Origin: JAYQKL01 sp049889415
Lineage (GTDB): Bacteria > Pseudomonadota > Alphaproteobacteria > RS24
Direction of reading: 5' to 3'
NCBI GenBank assembly: GCA_049889415.1
Contig: JBMHDL010000003.1
Location: 492,229-556,228 of the forward strand
Length of the DNA: 64,000 nucleotides
Shown here: positions 53,084-62,682 of the stretch, piece after piece
How the letters are laid out: every line of letters starts with the position of its first letter
How positions within the stretch are numbered: the stretch's first letter is position 1
Translations under genes and position numbers: made by a program
The notes under the pieces: model-generated
The model's database searches: none
Told to the model about the DNA's origin: nothing
Seen by the model: only the letters and a program-made list of their open reading frames with translations

Positions 53084-53971
53084 TCAGTCACCGCCGGCTT
53101 GGCCTGTCACACCGGCTTTCAATCGCTCACGCGAAATCGAATATATACCGGTAGCTATGATCAAGGTGGCCCCGAACAGTGTAGCCGCATCAGGGTATTC
53201 ATCAAACAAGAAGACACCCAACAGAACCGCCCACAAAATGCCGGTATAGCGGAATTGGGATACAAAGCCGATTTCCCCAATCCGCATCATGAGAATGCTG
53301 AGCAAATAGGCCGAAATAATGGTGAAGCAGGCCATGAACAGCAACCCATAAGACGAGGCGTCCAATGCCACCCATGGGGTAAAGGGAATAAAAAGGGCAG
53401 CCATGACCACCGTAGCAATGGCCGTCCACATGACAGCAAATAGCGGCGGCACCTCCGGAGACATTTTCCGGGTGAGCATGTCCCGGACAACCAGACAAAC
53501 CACAGCTGCAATCGCGAAAAAAATATTCGCGTCAAACCCGTCCGTGCCGGGTTGAACAATAATCAAAATCCCGAAAAAACCGATTATGGTCGCTACCCAT
53601 CGCCGCCACCCAACATGCTCTTTCAGGAAAACGGCCGCACAGGCCGTCAAAGCGAGAGGTGCAGACTGCATAATCACCACAACAACTGCCAGAGGCAGTT
53701 TAGCCAATGCCGTGACGAACAAAAAGGTCAGCAGGGCCTCAAGCAAAGACCGCTGAAGAATAATGGTCCTGTCTGATGCCGCAAGGTTGGGAACGACTTG
53801 CCCAAAACGCCAGGTCAGCACCCCAAGAATGGGCATAACCAGCAGGCCGCGCAGGAAAATCGCCTGATACAGCGGAACATCAAGAAGAATGGACTTCATC
53901 AACGCATCATTCAGGGCAAAGGTGAAGACCGTGAGGCTGGTAACAAACGCCCCCTTCAAATTCTCCGACAT
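53084..53971 (-). CDS. DMT-superfamily (EamA) transporter
   Basis: A 295-residue inner-membrane protein with about ten hydrophobic segments in two EamA repeats (first about 5-135, second about 145-285). The repeats each carry the glycine- and proline-rich pattern of drug/metabolite exporters (LPLAVVVVIMQSAPLALTACAAVFLKEHVGWRRW in the first). Exporters of this type move small amphipathic metabolites; the substrate is unknown. It begins 33 bases after the flavoprotein stop, so the two may be cotranscribed. Confidence 0.9.
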   Translation of the reverse strand: MSENLKGAFVTSLTVFTFALNDALMKSILLDVPLYQAIFLRGLLVMPILGVLTWRFGQVVPNLAASDRTIILQRSLLEALLTFLFVTALAKLPLAVVVVIMQSAPLALTACAAVFLKEHVGWRRWVATIIGFFGILIIVQPGTDGFDANIFFAIAAVVCLVVRDMLTRKMSPEVPPLFAVMWTAIATVVMAALFIPFTPWVALDASSYGLLFMACFTIISAYLLSILMMRIGEIGFVSQFRYTGILWAVLLGVFLFDEYPDAATLFGATLIIATGIYSISRERLKAGVTGQAGGD

Positions 53972-54003
53972 GTATCCTCAATCCCTGATTTTGGCATTTT
54001 GTC

Positions 54004-55497
54004 TTAATTTTTATGCGCCGCCGCACTCATGCCGGCCCGCCGTCCGAAAAAAGTGGCGTCCCCGACAGACATGCCGCTGGAATAGCCCTTGCCGGTCCGT
54101 GGCAAACCCGCGGTAGCGCGCCCGGCGGCATAAAGCCCAGCAATCACTCCGCCACTGACATGCTTGACCTCGCCGGACGGCAAAGTGTCCAGTCCGCCAA
54201 GGGAAAAGGTCAATGGCCCTTTTGTACCAGGCATGATAACAGCAGTCTGATTTTCAAAGGACAAGTCCAGCAACGCAAACGGTTTGGCCCGCAGCGGCTT
54301 CAGCCATTCCTGAGCCTTGTTGAATTTGGGATCCGCCCCCTGCTCGGCAAAGCGATTGAAATAGGCGACGGTTTCCTGCAATGCGCCATCCGGGAAAATG
54401 CCGGCTTCCCGCTCAACCTCCGCAATCGACTCCCCAACCGCAACAAGGTCCAGGCGTTCAATATACATCGGATGGTCATAATCGTCATTGTCCACCAGCA
54501 GATAAACCTTCTGCTCTTTCTGCAGACTCGAATAGTGGCCGAGCCGGGCAAGATAGGCATCCTCATTCACATAGCGTTCCCCGCGGGCATTCACCAGAAT
54601 ACCGTTGGTCAACTGCGCCGGCGGGTAAAGTGGGAAGGACAAAAACGCCTCATCCATATTGATAATGCTCCCTCCCGCGGCCATGCCAAGACGGATACCG
54701 TCACCCATGTCATAGGGATTGCCATAAGGCGTCGCCCAGCGGTGGACTTCGGGAATGTATCGGGCCGTCATTTCCTCATTCATGATGAAGCCGCCCGACG
54801 CCAGCACAACCCCGCGTCTGGCCTCGACATAATGAAGTTCATTATCCTGACGCACCACAACCCCGGCCACACGCCCGTCAGCTTTGACCAGAAGATTCAT
54901 CACCCGGCTGTCATACTGGACATCAACACCGGCCTGCTCCACCGCGCGCGTCAGCGCATCCATGAAAATCCGCCCTCCGAAGTCTCCCTCATGCGACGGC
55001 ACATGCCCCCGCGGGACGGGGTCTGAGAAGGCCAAAAACTCATTGGTCCGTTCATTGCCTGTAAACAGCAGCGACTCATCTGACAAAGGCACAACATCAC
55101 GGGCTGTCATCACGGCATTCTTGTAAGTCACGCCAAGGCTTTCAACCCAGTCAAAATGGTCGGCAGCACCTTCTGCATAGAGCCGGATCTTCTCAGGATC
55201 CCCACGCTCACCCATAGCCTTTTCAAAATAGGCAATCATATTCTCGGTCGTGTCAGTGTATCCCAAATCCTTCTGCAGCCGTGTGCCGCCGGACCCGCCC
55301 AAATACATCTCGCAACTCGACATGCCAGTAGATCCGCCAGATCCGCCGGCACGTTCGTATAAAATCACCTCGGCCCCGGCTTTGGCGGCTTCCAGCGCCG
55401 CACTGCCGCCGGCCCCGCCAAAACCACAGACAATTACATCCGTGCTCTGATGGAACTCATCCACACTATCAAACGGCAAAACTGTAAATTCACTCAT
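54004..55497 (-). CDS. FAD-dependent oxidoreductase of the fumarate reductase / ketosteroid dehydrogenase family
   Basis: A 497-residue FAD_binding_2 protein. N-terminal dinucleotide motif VIVCGFGGAGGSAALEAAKAG, then ERAGGSGGSTGMSS, a middle capping domain, RRGVVLASGGFIMNEEM, and the C-terminal GGVIAGLYAAGRATAGLPRTGKGYSSGMS that closes the flavin site. The pattern is closest to 3-ketosteroid delta-1-dehydrogenases and related flavoprotein oxidoreductases, but subgroup cannot be decided. The small dehydrogenases in the next 4 kb could belong to the same catabolic pathway (inference). Confidence 0.86.
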   Translation of the reverse strand: MSEFTVLPFDSVDEFHQSTDVIVCGFGGAGGSAALEAAKAGAEVILYERAGGSGGSTGMSSCEMYLGGSGGTRLQKDLGYTDTTENMIAYFEKAMGERGDPEKIRLYAEGAADHFDWVESLGVTYKNAVMTARDVVPLSDESLLFTGNERTNEFLAFSDPVPRGHVPSHEGDFGGRIFMDALTRAVEQAGVDVQYDSRVMNLLVKADGRVAGVVVRQDNELHYVEARRGVVLASGGFIMNEEMTARYIPEVHRWATPYGNPYDMGDGIRLGMAAGGSIINMDEAFLSFPLYPPAQLTNGILVNARGERYVNEDAYLARLGHYSSLQKEQKVYLLVDNDDYDHPMYIERLDLVAVGESIAEVEREAGIFPDGALQETVAYFNRFAEQGADPKFNKAQEWLKPLRAKPFALLDLSFENQTAVIMPGTKGPLTFSLGGLDTLPSGEVKHVSGGVIAGLYAAGRATAGLPRTGKGYSSGMSVGDATFFGRRAGMSAAAHKN

Positions 55498-55547
55498 GTC
55501 CCTCTCCCCGAAGCTATGAACACCGTATTTACGGTTCCGGAATCAGC

Positions 55548-56162
55548 TTATTCAGCCGCGCCCCAATATGTAAAGCCGAAGATGCGGGGGGTTGACGGCA
55601 CATACATGCTGTTCTGATCAGTAATGGTGAACCCGGCGGCGGAAATCAGGCCCGGAATATCACGATTGATGTTGCAGCCGCCGGCAATTTTACCCCAAAT
55701 GCCGTTCAACCGGTTCTGCCATTTCAGGACTGCTGCATCCGGCGCCTGCCCATGTTCGGAAAACAAAACCCTGCCGCCGGGTTTGAGAACACGTCGCATT
55801 TGAGCCAGCGCCGTTAACGGGTCCGGAATGGTGCACAAGGTATAGGTCAACAACACCGTATCAACACTGTTGTCATCCAACGGTATCTCTTCGCCCGGCA
55901 GGCTGAGAAACTCCACCGGAAAAGACATTTTTTCAGCCAGAGGCCTGGCCCGTTCAAGCATTGCCGCGGACGGCTCCAGCCCGAAGACAAAGTCAACTTT
56001 GTCCGGATCGTAAAACGCCAGATTATGACCGGTTCCCATGCCAATTTCCAGAACCCGACCCGTGCAAAGCGGAACGATTTTTTCACGTTGCTTGGCAATC
56101 GGTTTTGTCCCGCAGGCACAGCCTATCAAACGCGGCAGAATGTGGTTTTCATAAAATGACAT
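55548..56162 (-). CDS. Class I SAM-dependent methyltransferase
   Basis: A 204-residue enzyme. Motif I is VLEIGMGTGHNLAFYDPDKVDFVFGLEPS, followed by the acidic post-I residue, DDNSVDTVLLTYTLCTIPD as motif II, and RVLKPGGRVLFSEHG as motif III. The C-terminus (GGCNINRDIPGLISAAGF) is like UbiE and small-molecule methyltransferases. It may act on a lipid or thiol; nothing close by identifies the substrate. It is upstream of, and oriented with, the flavoprotein gene. Confidence 0.88.
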   Translation of the reverse strand: MSFYENHILPRLIGCACGTKPIAKQREKIVPLCTGRVLEIGMGTGHNLAFYDPDKVDFVFGLEPSAAMLERARPLAEKMSFPVEFLSLPGEEIPLDDNSVDTVLLTYTLCTIPDPLTALAQMRRVLKPGGRVLFSEHGQAPDAAVLKWQNRLNGIWGKIAGGCNINRDIPGLISAAGFTITDQNSMYVPSTPRIFGFTYWGAAE

Positions 56163-56356
56163 AGTAGCCTGACCTCCTGATTAGTTTCCGCCCTCATCAT
56201 CCCAAACACCAGAAAATTCGAAAACCGGGGGACAAAACTATCCCTTCTACTAGTCGGTGATTTTTGGGCCGGTTTCTAGACACTTTGCTAGGTTTTTGCG
56301 CGTTTAAAAGTGATAATTTTTATTTTCATATTGAGATAGTCTGGTTTTGATTAATC

Positions 56357-57562
56357 ATGAATTTAACAGAGACCGAAGAAGATAAAAAATTTCGGGAAGA
56401 AGTTAAGGCGTTCCTTGAAAGCGCCTTGTCGCCTGAGCTTGTGCGCGCCGGCGAAAACACAACCTCAATTTTTTCGGATTTTGATGCCGCGATTGCGTGG
56501 CAAAAGATCTTACATGACAAAGGCTGGCTGTTGTCCGACTGGCCGGTTGAACATGGCGGAAATGGCTGGACGCTCGCCCAAAAGACGATTTTTGAAACCG
56601 AATGTAAAAAACACAATGCCCCTGCCCTGTTCTCCCTTGGTATCCAAATGCTTGGACCGATCATCATCAAATATGGCACGGATGAGCAAAAAGACCTTTA
56701 TCTGGAGCGCATCGCCAGCACCGAAGATATCTGGTGCCAGGGTTACTCAGAGCCGAATGCCGGTTCGGATTTGGCGGCCCTTAAAACCTCGGCCAAACGT
56801 GAGGGCAAGGACTATATCGTCAATGGCAGCAAAATCTGGACCAGCTATGCACATCGCTCTAACATGATTTTCTGCCTGGTCCGCACCTCCACGGAGGGGC
56901 CGAAGCAGGCCGGCATCAGCTTTTTGTTGATCGACATGAATACGCCAGGTGTGCAGGTTGATGAAATCATCTCGATTGACGGCGAAGTGGAGCAATGTCA
57001 GGTCTTTTTTGATGATGTCCGGGTTCCTGCAGCCAATCTGGTTGGGGAAGAAAATCAGGGTTGGGAGATTTCAAAGTATCTGCTGCAGCTTGAACGAGGC
57101 GGTTACAGCTATTTTAACGCCCTCAACAAGAGCATTTTGAAACTTCGCAAAATTGCCGAACACCAGCTTTGTGACAACGGCAGCAAAATGATTGACGACC
57201 CGGTCTTCGCCGACAAGCTTGCCAATCTGGAGATGGAAAAGCTGGCGCTTGAGTTCACCGAACACAGGGTGCGGTTGGATGAAAACATTTTCCGTGAAAA
57301 CCCGGCCATCAGTTCCGTGCCCAAGCTCGTCGGGACCGAACTTGGTCAAAAACTTGATCTTTTGGGGCTTGAGCTGCGCAACGGCTACACCGCGCCGTTG
57401 CAAAACCACGCCTTGTCCCCCCAGTATGAGGGAGATGTGATCGGGGATGCCCACGGGATTGCCTTGACCAATTCATACCTCAATAACCGCGCCTCAACCA
57501 TTTACGGCGGTTCGGCACAGGTCCAACGCAATATCATCGCCAAACAGCTGATGAAATCATAG
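56357..57562 (+). CDS. Acyl-CoA dehydrogenase, large partner of a two-gene pair
   Basis: A 401-residue FAD enzyme of acyl-CoA oxidation, with the conserved flavin segment YSEPNAGSDLAALKTSAKR and a C-terminal YGGSAQVQRNIIAKQLM. Where MCAD-type enzymes have the catalytic glutamate (YEGTAQ) this one has Gly, so the base may lie elsewhere or be supplied by the partner. Two dehydrogenase genes with different halves side by side resemble the alpha2-beta2 enzymes of steroid side-chain catabolism. The next gene begins eight bases later. Confidence 0.9.
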   Translation: MNLTETEEDKKFREEVKAFLESALSPELVRAGENTTSIFSDFDAAIAWQKILHDKGWLLSDWPVEHGGNGWTLAQKTIFETECKKHNAPALFSLGIQMLGPIIIKYGTDEQKDLYLERIASTEDIWCQGYSEPNAGSDLAALKTSAKREGKDYIVNGSKIWTSYAHRSNMIFCLVRTSTEGPKQAGISFLLIDMNTPGVQVDEIISIDGEVEQCQVFFDDVRVPAANLVGEENQGWEISKYLLQLERGGYSYFNALNKSILKLRKIAEHQLCDNGSKMIDDPVFADKLANLEMEKLALEFTEHRVRLDENIFRENPAISSVPKLVGTELGQKLDLLGLELRNGYTAPLQNHALSPQYEGDVIGDAHGIALTNSYLNNRASTIYGGSAQVQRNIIAKQLMKS

Positions 57563-57569
57563 GTCAGAT

Positions 57570-58694
57570 ATGGATTTCAATCTCAGCGAAGAACAGTCCG
57601 CATTCAAGCAAATGGTCAATAAATATCTGACAGACCATTACGACTTCCAAAAGCGCCGCGATATCGCCAACAGCGAAAAGGCCTTTGACTCGGCATTTTG
57701 GACGGAAGCCGCCCAAATGGGCTGGCTGACCCTGCCCTTCAGCGCAGATAAAGGCGGGTTGGAATGTGGCCCGGTCGACACGGTACTATTTTTTGAAGAG
57801 CTTGGCAGCACATTGGTACTGGAACCGTTTTTGGAAACCCTGCTGAGCGCCGGACGGGTTTTGGATCAATCCGCAAGCCCACAAGCGCAAAAACTGATTG
57901 ACGGAATCATCAGCGGCAGCACGCAAGGCGCATTGGCCGTTTATGAAGGTCAACATAGCTATTGCCCGCGTCCTGACGCGACAACACTCACCCCCTCAAG
58001 CGACGGCTTCACCCTTAACGGCAAAAAATCACTGGTCTATAACGCCCCCAATGCTGATTTCATTATTGTTTCGGCACGCGACGGATCAGGCGAAACGGCT
58101 TTGGTGCATGTGGACGCATCAAAAACCGGGCTGGAGATGAATGTTTATCCAACCATTGACGGTCGGCAGGCGGCTGAACTTACCTTCAATGACATCAACC
58201 TGGATGCAGATGATATTCTCGCCCGGGGCAATGCGGCGGACCTGATTTTGAAGCAAACCCAGGATGAAGGCATTCTGGCACTGTGCGCTGAATATCTTGG
58301 CGGCATGAAGGCGACATTGGAGCAAACCGTCGAATACGCCAAACAACGTGAGCAGTATGGCGTTGCCATCGCCAGTTTCCAGTCCATCCAACATATGATG
58401 TCAGACATGTTCATCAAATATGAACTTTCCAAATCTCTTGTTTACTCCGCCGCTGTCAAATTGCAGGAAGGGGCTGAGGACGCGGATATGATGATTGCCG
58501 CAGCAAAAGTCAAAACCACCGAAAACGCCCGGGAAATGTCCCAGCACGCCATTCAAATCCACGGGGCGATTGCAACCACAGATGAATACAGCATCGGGCA
58601 CTATCTTAAGCGCATCATCAGCACAACGGATATGTTCGGCAGTCCGGCGGCCCATACAAGACGTTTCATTGCGGAAACACGCAAAGCCGACTGA
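57570..58694 (+). CDS. Acyl-CoA dehydrogenase, small partner
   Basis: A 374-residue acyl-CoA dehydrogenase fold. It lacks the YSEPxAGSD flavin-binding signature and has EQYGVAIASFQSIQHMMSDMF and IQIHGAIATTDEYSIGHYLKRI, so it is closer to the noncatalytic or FAD-sharing partner of heteromeric acyl-CoA dehydrogenases. The 8-base gap to the first gene and the matched sizes suggest a joint complex. Substrate could be a branched, cyclic or steroid-like CoA thioester; this is inference from gene pairing. Confidence 0.87.
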   Translation: MDFNLSEEQSAFKQMVNKYLTDHYDFQKRRDIANSEKAFDSAFWTEAAQMGWLTLPFSADKGGLECGPVDTVLFFEELGSTLVLEPFLETLLSAGRVLDQSASPQAQKLIDGIISGSTQGALAVYEGQHSYCPRPDATTLTPSSDGFTLNGKKSLVYNAPNADFIIVSARDGSGETALVHVDASKTGLEMNVYPTIDGRQAAELTFNDINLDADDILARGNAADLILKQTQDEGILALCAEYLGGMKATLEQTVEYAKQREQYGVAIASFQSIQHMMSDMFIKYELSKSLVYSAAVKLQEGAEDADMMIAAAKVKTTENAREMSQHAIQIHGAIATTDEYSIGHYLKRIISTTDMFGSPAAHTRRFIAETRKAD

Positions 58695-58705
58695 AGTTCC
58701 AAGGC

Positions 58706-59725
58706 TTAAATATCAACCACGGTTTTACCGAAATTCTTGCCGTCAAACATGTCGCAAAAGGCCTTGCCGACGTTCTCGATACCCTGTGACTTGAACTCAT
58801 GGTTGATCAGTTGACCGCCATCAAGCCACTGCTCCAACTGCCGACGAACCTGCTCATATTGGCTTTCGCGGAAATGCGTCATAAATCCGCGCATGGTGAT
58901 TTCCTTGGTCACCAGTTCAAACAGATTATTGGGGCCGAACGGCTCACCCTGGGCATTGTAATGCGTGACCATGCCGATCAACGCAATTCGCCCCAAATGG
59001 TTCATGTTTGCAATTGCGGCCTGCAGGGTTTCGCCGCCGACATTATCAAGATAAACATCAACCCCATCCGGGCAAGCTTCCCTGATGGCCTGCTCAATCC
59101 CCTTTTCGGACTTCCGGTTGACCGCCGCATCATAGCCGAGTTCTGACACCAGACGGGCACATTTCTCTTCGCTGCTGGAAATGCCGACAACGCGCCCGGC
59201 ACCCAGTATTCTGGCAATTTGACCGGCAATGGATCCAACCGCGCCGCCGGCGGCTGAAACCAGAACCGTATCGCCAGGATTGGGCGGTGCAATTTCGGTC
59301 AGAGAGAAATAGGCAGACATGCCGGTATCCCCAATGACCCCCATGTAATAACTGTAGGGATACGGCAGATCATCAGGTAGTTTGACGATAAAATCCCCGG
59401 CCTTGCCAATGGAATATTCCTCCCAGGCGAACCGAGCCATGAGCATGTCTCCCGGACTGTACTCGGGATTTTTGCTTTCCAGAACTTCTGCCAGGGTCAG
59501 GCCCATCACGGCCTCCTCGAGAGGCATGGCCGGCAGGACCTCGTCACCGGCATCCTCATTCATCCAATTGCGGAAACCGGCATCAAGTGAAAAGCATTTG
59601 TTCTTTACGAGTATTTCCCCTTCGCCCGGTGTTGGCACAGGGCCGGTCCGCAGGCCGAAATCCTCATAAACCGGATACCCTTGCGGCCGTCGCGCCAGAA
59701 CGATTTTCCTGTTTTCACCACTCAT
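58706..59725 (-). CDS. Zinc-independent MDR-type NADP-dependent oxidoreductase
   Basis: A 339-residue medium-chain reductase related to prostaglandin/leukotriene reductases. The NADP site is VLVSAAGGAVGSIAGQIARILGAGRVVGISSSEEK, and NDVGG-type DVYLDNVGGETLQAAI follows. No catalytic-zinc cysteine or structural-zinc four-cysteine loop is present, so it is a quinone/enone or alkenal reductase. It converges with the dehydrogenase pair 12 bases away and could reduce the 2-enoyl product, but that link is inference. Confidence 0.9.
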   Translation of the reverse strand: MSGENRKIVLARRPQGYPVYEDFGLRTGPVPTPGEGEILVKNKCFSLDAGFRNWMNEDAGDEVLPAMPLEEAVMGLTLAEVLESKNPEYSPGDMLMARFAWEEYSIGKAGDFIVKLPDDLPYPYSYYMGVIGDTGMSAYFSLTEIAPPNPGDTVLVSAAGGAVGSIAGQIARILGAGRVVGISSSEEKCARLVSELGYDAAVNRKSEKGIEQAIREACPDGVDVYLDNVGGETLQAAIANMNHLGRIALIGMVTHYNAQGEPFGPNNLFELVTKEITMRGFMTHFRESQYEQVRRQLEQWLDGGQLINHEFKSQGIENVGKAFCDMFDGKNFGKTVVDI

Positions 59726-59893
59726 TTCTGTTCCCTTTCTCGTGACTTGACCCTGTAAACACTGAATTTTTCATCTCTCAGTGGATATTATTTGCTAAGC
59801 TTAACAAAAAGCAAAGGGACAAAAACACGCCTTTTCGATAGGGGCCAGACCACAATGAAACCGTTATCGTTAAGGAGATTGGAGGGTCGCCAT

Positions 59894-61798
59894 ATGCACA
59901 AAGAAATCGTTTCAAAACTCGTATGTGTCTTCTTGTTTGGAGCCTTGCTGACAGCCTGTGATGAACCGGAAACCAATGCACCTGCACTGCCGGACACAAC
60001 GTCCATACCGGCCTCGAGCGCCGATGCTGCAGATGTTCCAGATCAGGTTTTTTGGGGGGACTTGCACACACATTCCAGATATTCGCTGGACTCCTACGCT
60101 TTCGGCAACCGCGCCCTTTCACCGGATGACGCCTTCAAATTCGCCAAAGGACAACCGATCACAGCCCATACCGGCGAAACGGCGCAACTGAGCCGGCCGC
60201 TTGATTTTCTGCTGGTTTCCGATCACGCGGAATTCCTTGGGGTCGCCGCCAGCATTGAAGACAAAAACAAGTTGCTTCTCGACTCCTCGTTGGGACAGCA
60301 ATGGTCTGACTGGATTGCTGGCAACAATATCGAGGCCGTCATTCAGGACTGGGTCGGCCGTATGACAGGCGAGGTTGAAAATAACAATTACCCGTCTGAT
60401 GAAATCATGTACAGCATATGGGACAATTTGACGGCGATTTCAGACCGCCACAACCAACCCGGCGAATTCACCGCCTTTTTGGGCTATGAGTGGACCTCCA
60501 TGGTGGATGGCGACAATCTGCACCGCGTGGTGGTGTTCCGCGATGGTCCGGAAAAAGTCAAGACCATGATTCCGACATCCTCATTGGAGAGCAATGACCC
60601 GGAATATTTGTGGACCCGCCTGGCGGACTATGAAGCCAGCACAGGCGGTCAAGTTATGGCGATCCCGCATAACGGCAACCTGTCCGGTGGCATCATGTTT
60701 GACACCAAAACCCTGTCCGGGGACCCCTTGACAACAGCCTATGCGAAAACCCGTATTCGTTGGGAGCCGGTTTACGAGATGACCCAGGTGAAAGGGGACT
60801 CCGAAACATTGCCGGTCGCCTCCCCGGATGACCCTTTCGCGGATTATGAAAACTGGGACATGACGGACATACAGATGAACGCCTACAGCGATGAAGAAAT
60901 GCTGGCGGTCGCCGAAGGGGGCTATGCAAGACCCGCTCTGAAACGGGGGCTGGCATTGGAAAATACGCTGGGCGTCAACCCCTACAAGTTCGGCATGATT
61001 GGCAGCACAGACTCGCACACCGTCATGGCGACGGCCGATGATGACAATTATTACGGTAAATTCCCCGACTCGGAACCGTCAGAACAGCGCCTGCATTCCA
61101 AAATGGGCGGGTTCATGTGGCATAACCGCATGCTGACCGCTTCCGGCTATGCCGCGATTTGGGCCAAGGAGAACACAAGGGAAGCCTTGTTTGACGCCTT
61201 GATGCGTAAAGAGGTTTACGCCTCCACCGGACCGCGGATTGTGCTGCGGTTTTTCGGCGGCTGGCAGTTTACGGACAGTGACACTGCAACAGATGACCTG
61301 GCCCAGACCGGCTATACCAAGGGTGTGCCGATGGGCGGTGACCTCAAACCTTCAGGGGTCGCAACCGCCCCGAGTTTTCTCATCAGTGCAAGCAAAGATC
61401 CCGAAGGCGCCAATCTGGACCGGGTTCAGATTGTCAAAGGCTGGCTGGATACGGACGGCACGACCCGGGAAAAGGTCTATGATGTTGCCTGGGGGGATGC
61501 GCGCGCACTTGATGCCGGCGGTAATCTGCCGCCCCTCCCCACGACGGTTGACCTCGACACAGCACAGTACACCAACACCACCGGCAGTGAATTTTTGACA
61601 ACTGTCTGGACGGATCCGGATTTTGATGCTGGCAAACGGGCGTTTTATTATGTCCGGGCTCTGGAAATCGAAACCCCACGCTGGACGACCTATGACGCTG
61701 TCCGTTACGGACATGATCTGGCCGATGATGTGCCGGCAACGGTTCAGGAGCGCGCCTACTCCTCCCCGATCTGGTACACACCAAAGACCGACGGCTGA
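59894..61798 (+). CDS. DUF3604 domain lipoprotein
   Basis: A 634-residue exported lipoprotein: signal peptide ending LLTAC (Cys22), then the DUF3604 domain with a metal-binding-looking HxH of the PHP type near its start (FWGDLHTHSRYSLDS; His58, His60) and DHAEFLG further on. The HxH with a later SDSHTVM (DSH at about 375) fits a PHP-like phosphoesterase fold; activity is not established for this family. The earliest ATG in the frame lies 13 codons upstream, but GGAGGG seven bases before the chosen ATG decides. It is the first of a triad with the next two genes. Confidence 0.85.
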   Translation: MHKEIVSKLVCVFLFGALLTACDEPETNAPALPDTTSIPASSADAADVPDQVFWGDLHTHSRYSLDSYAFGNRALSPDDAFKFAKGQPITAHTGETAQLSRPLDFLLVSDHAEFLGVAASIEDKNKLLLDSSLGQQWSDWIAGNNIEAVIQDWVGRMTGEVENNNYPSDEIMYSIWDNLTAISDRHNQPGEFTAFLGYEWTSMVDGDNLHRVVVFRDGPEKVKTMIPTSSLESNDPEYLWTRLADYEASTGGQVMAIPHNGNLSGGIMFDTKTLSGDPLTTAYAKTRIRWEPVYEMTQVKGDSETLPVASPDDPFADYENWDMTDIQMNAYSDEEMLAVAEGGYARPALKRGLALENTLGVNPYKFGMIGSTDSHTVMATADDDNYYGKFPDSEPSEQRLHSKMGGFMWHNRMLTASGYAAIWAKENTREALFDALMRKEVYASTGPRIVLRFFGGWQFTDSDTATDDLAQTGYTKGVPMGGDLKPSGVATAPSFLISASKDPEGANLDRVQIVKGWLDTDGTTREKVYDVAWGDARALDAGGNLPPLPTTVDLDTAQYTNTTGSEFLTTVWTDPDFDAGKRAFYYVRALEIETPRWTTYDAVRYGHDLADDVPATVQERAYSSPIWYTPKTDG

Positions 61799-61803
61799 GC
61801 GCA

Positions 61804-62682
61804 ATGACAGGGCAAGCACGCCTGGTCAGGTTGTTGAAGGATCCGCTGATGGTTTTTTTTGCTGTCGGCGGGGTGCTGTTTGTTCTCGCATCCGGTCAGG
61901 ATGAGCCTGCACCACAAAACCACATCATGGTCGAAAAAGCCGCGCTGCTTGAGTTTTGGCAATATCGGCAGCGGCGCTTCAGCGGCGACCCGGCGGAGCT
62001 GCGCTGGGATGGTCTGAGCGCGGATGCAAAACAGGCCCTAATTGAAGCCTTTATAGAGGAGGAGATGCTGGTGCGTGAGGCCCGGCGACTGGGGCTGGAG
62101 ACCAATGATTACATCATCCGCCGGCGTCTGGTGCAAAAACTCGATTTCATTGCCGAAAACCAGACTGTGGAACCACCGGATGACGCCGAGTTGAAGGCTT
62201 GGTATGAAGGCAACAGCAGCATGTACCGGGTTTCAGCGCGGCTGTCGTTCCGTCATCTGTTCATCAAGGCCGGTCCACAGGCTGAAGAGCGGATACAACA
62301 GATAAAGACCCGTCTGGCGCAAACGCCGGGCGTCACCGCCGCCGGCGCCCCGTTCCCCTATCACAAAACATATCGCAACCGGACACCCGCTCAATTGTCT
62401 GACCACTTTGGTGAGGCCTTTATCAGCAAGCTTATCAGCCTCACCCCTTCCAAAGACTGGCAGGGACCGATTGTGTCGACGCATGGCCTGCATTTGGTCC
62501 GGCTAGAGGTGAATGAGCCGGCTCATATTCCGCCATTTGAAATGGTGAGAGATCTGGTTGCACATGATGTCCAACAACAGGCCGCACAAACCGGCAAAAC
62601 GCGCCTGCTGGACGGTCTGAAAAACCGGTATCAGATTGAACTGGCAGAGGACATGCAACCCCATGCCCGCACACAGGACTGA
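61804..62682 (+). CDS. Membrane-anchored parvulin-like peptidyl-prolyl isomerase
   Basis: A 292-residue protein with a N-terminal membrane segment (about 15-30) and a periplasmic SurA/PpiD-type body: an N-terminal chaperone helix bundle (about 50-130; AFIEEEMLVREARRLGLETNDYII) and a single PpiC-like domain near 135-245 (LSFRHLFIKAGPQAEERIQQ; GPIVSTHGLHLVRL). It is shorter than SurA and may have a dedicated client. It begins five bases after the DUF3604 stop and overlaps the HupE gene by 20 bases, so the three are translated from one message; the neighbours are candidate clients. Confidence 0.85.
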   Translation: MTGQARLVRLLKDPLMVFFAVGGVLFVLASGQDEPAPQNHIMVEKAALLEFWQYRQRRFSGDPAELRWDGLSADAKQALIEAFIEEEMLVREARRLGLETNDYIIRRRLVQKLDFIAENQTVEPPDDAELKAWYEGNSSMYRVSARLSFRHLFIKAGPQAEERIQQIKTRLAQTPGVTAAGAPFPYHKTYRNRTPAQLSDHFGEAFISKLISLTPSKDWQGPIVSTHGLHLVRLEVNEPAHIPPFEMVRDLVAHDVQQQAAQTGKTRLLDGLKNRYQIELAEDMQPHARTQD

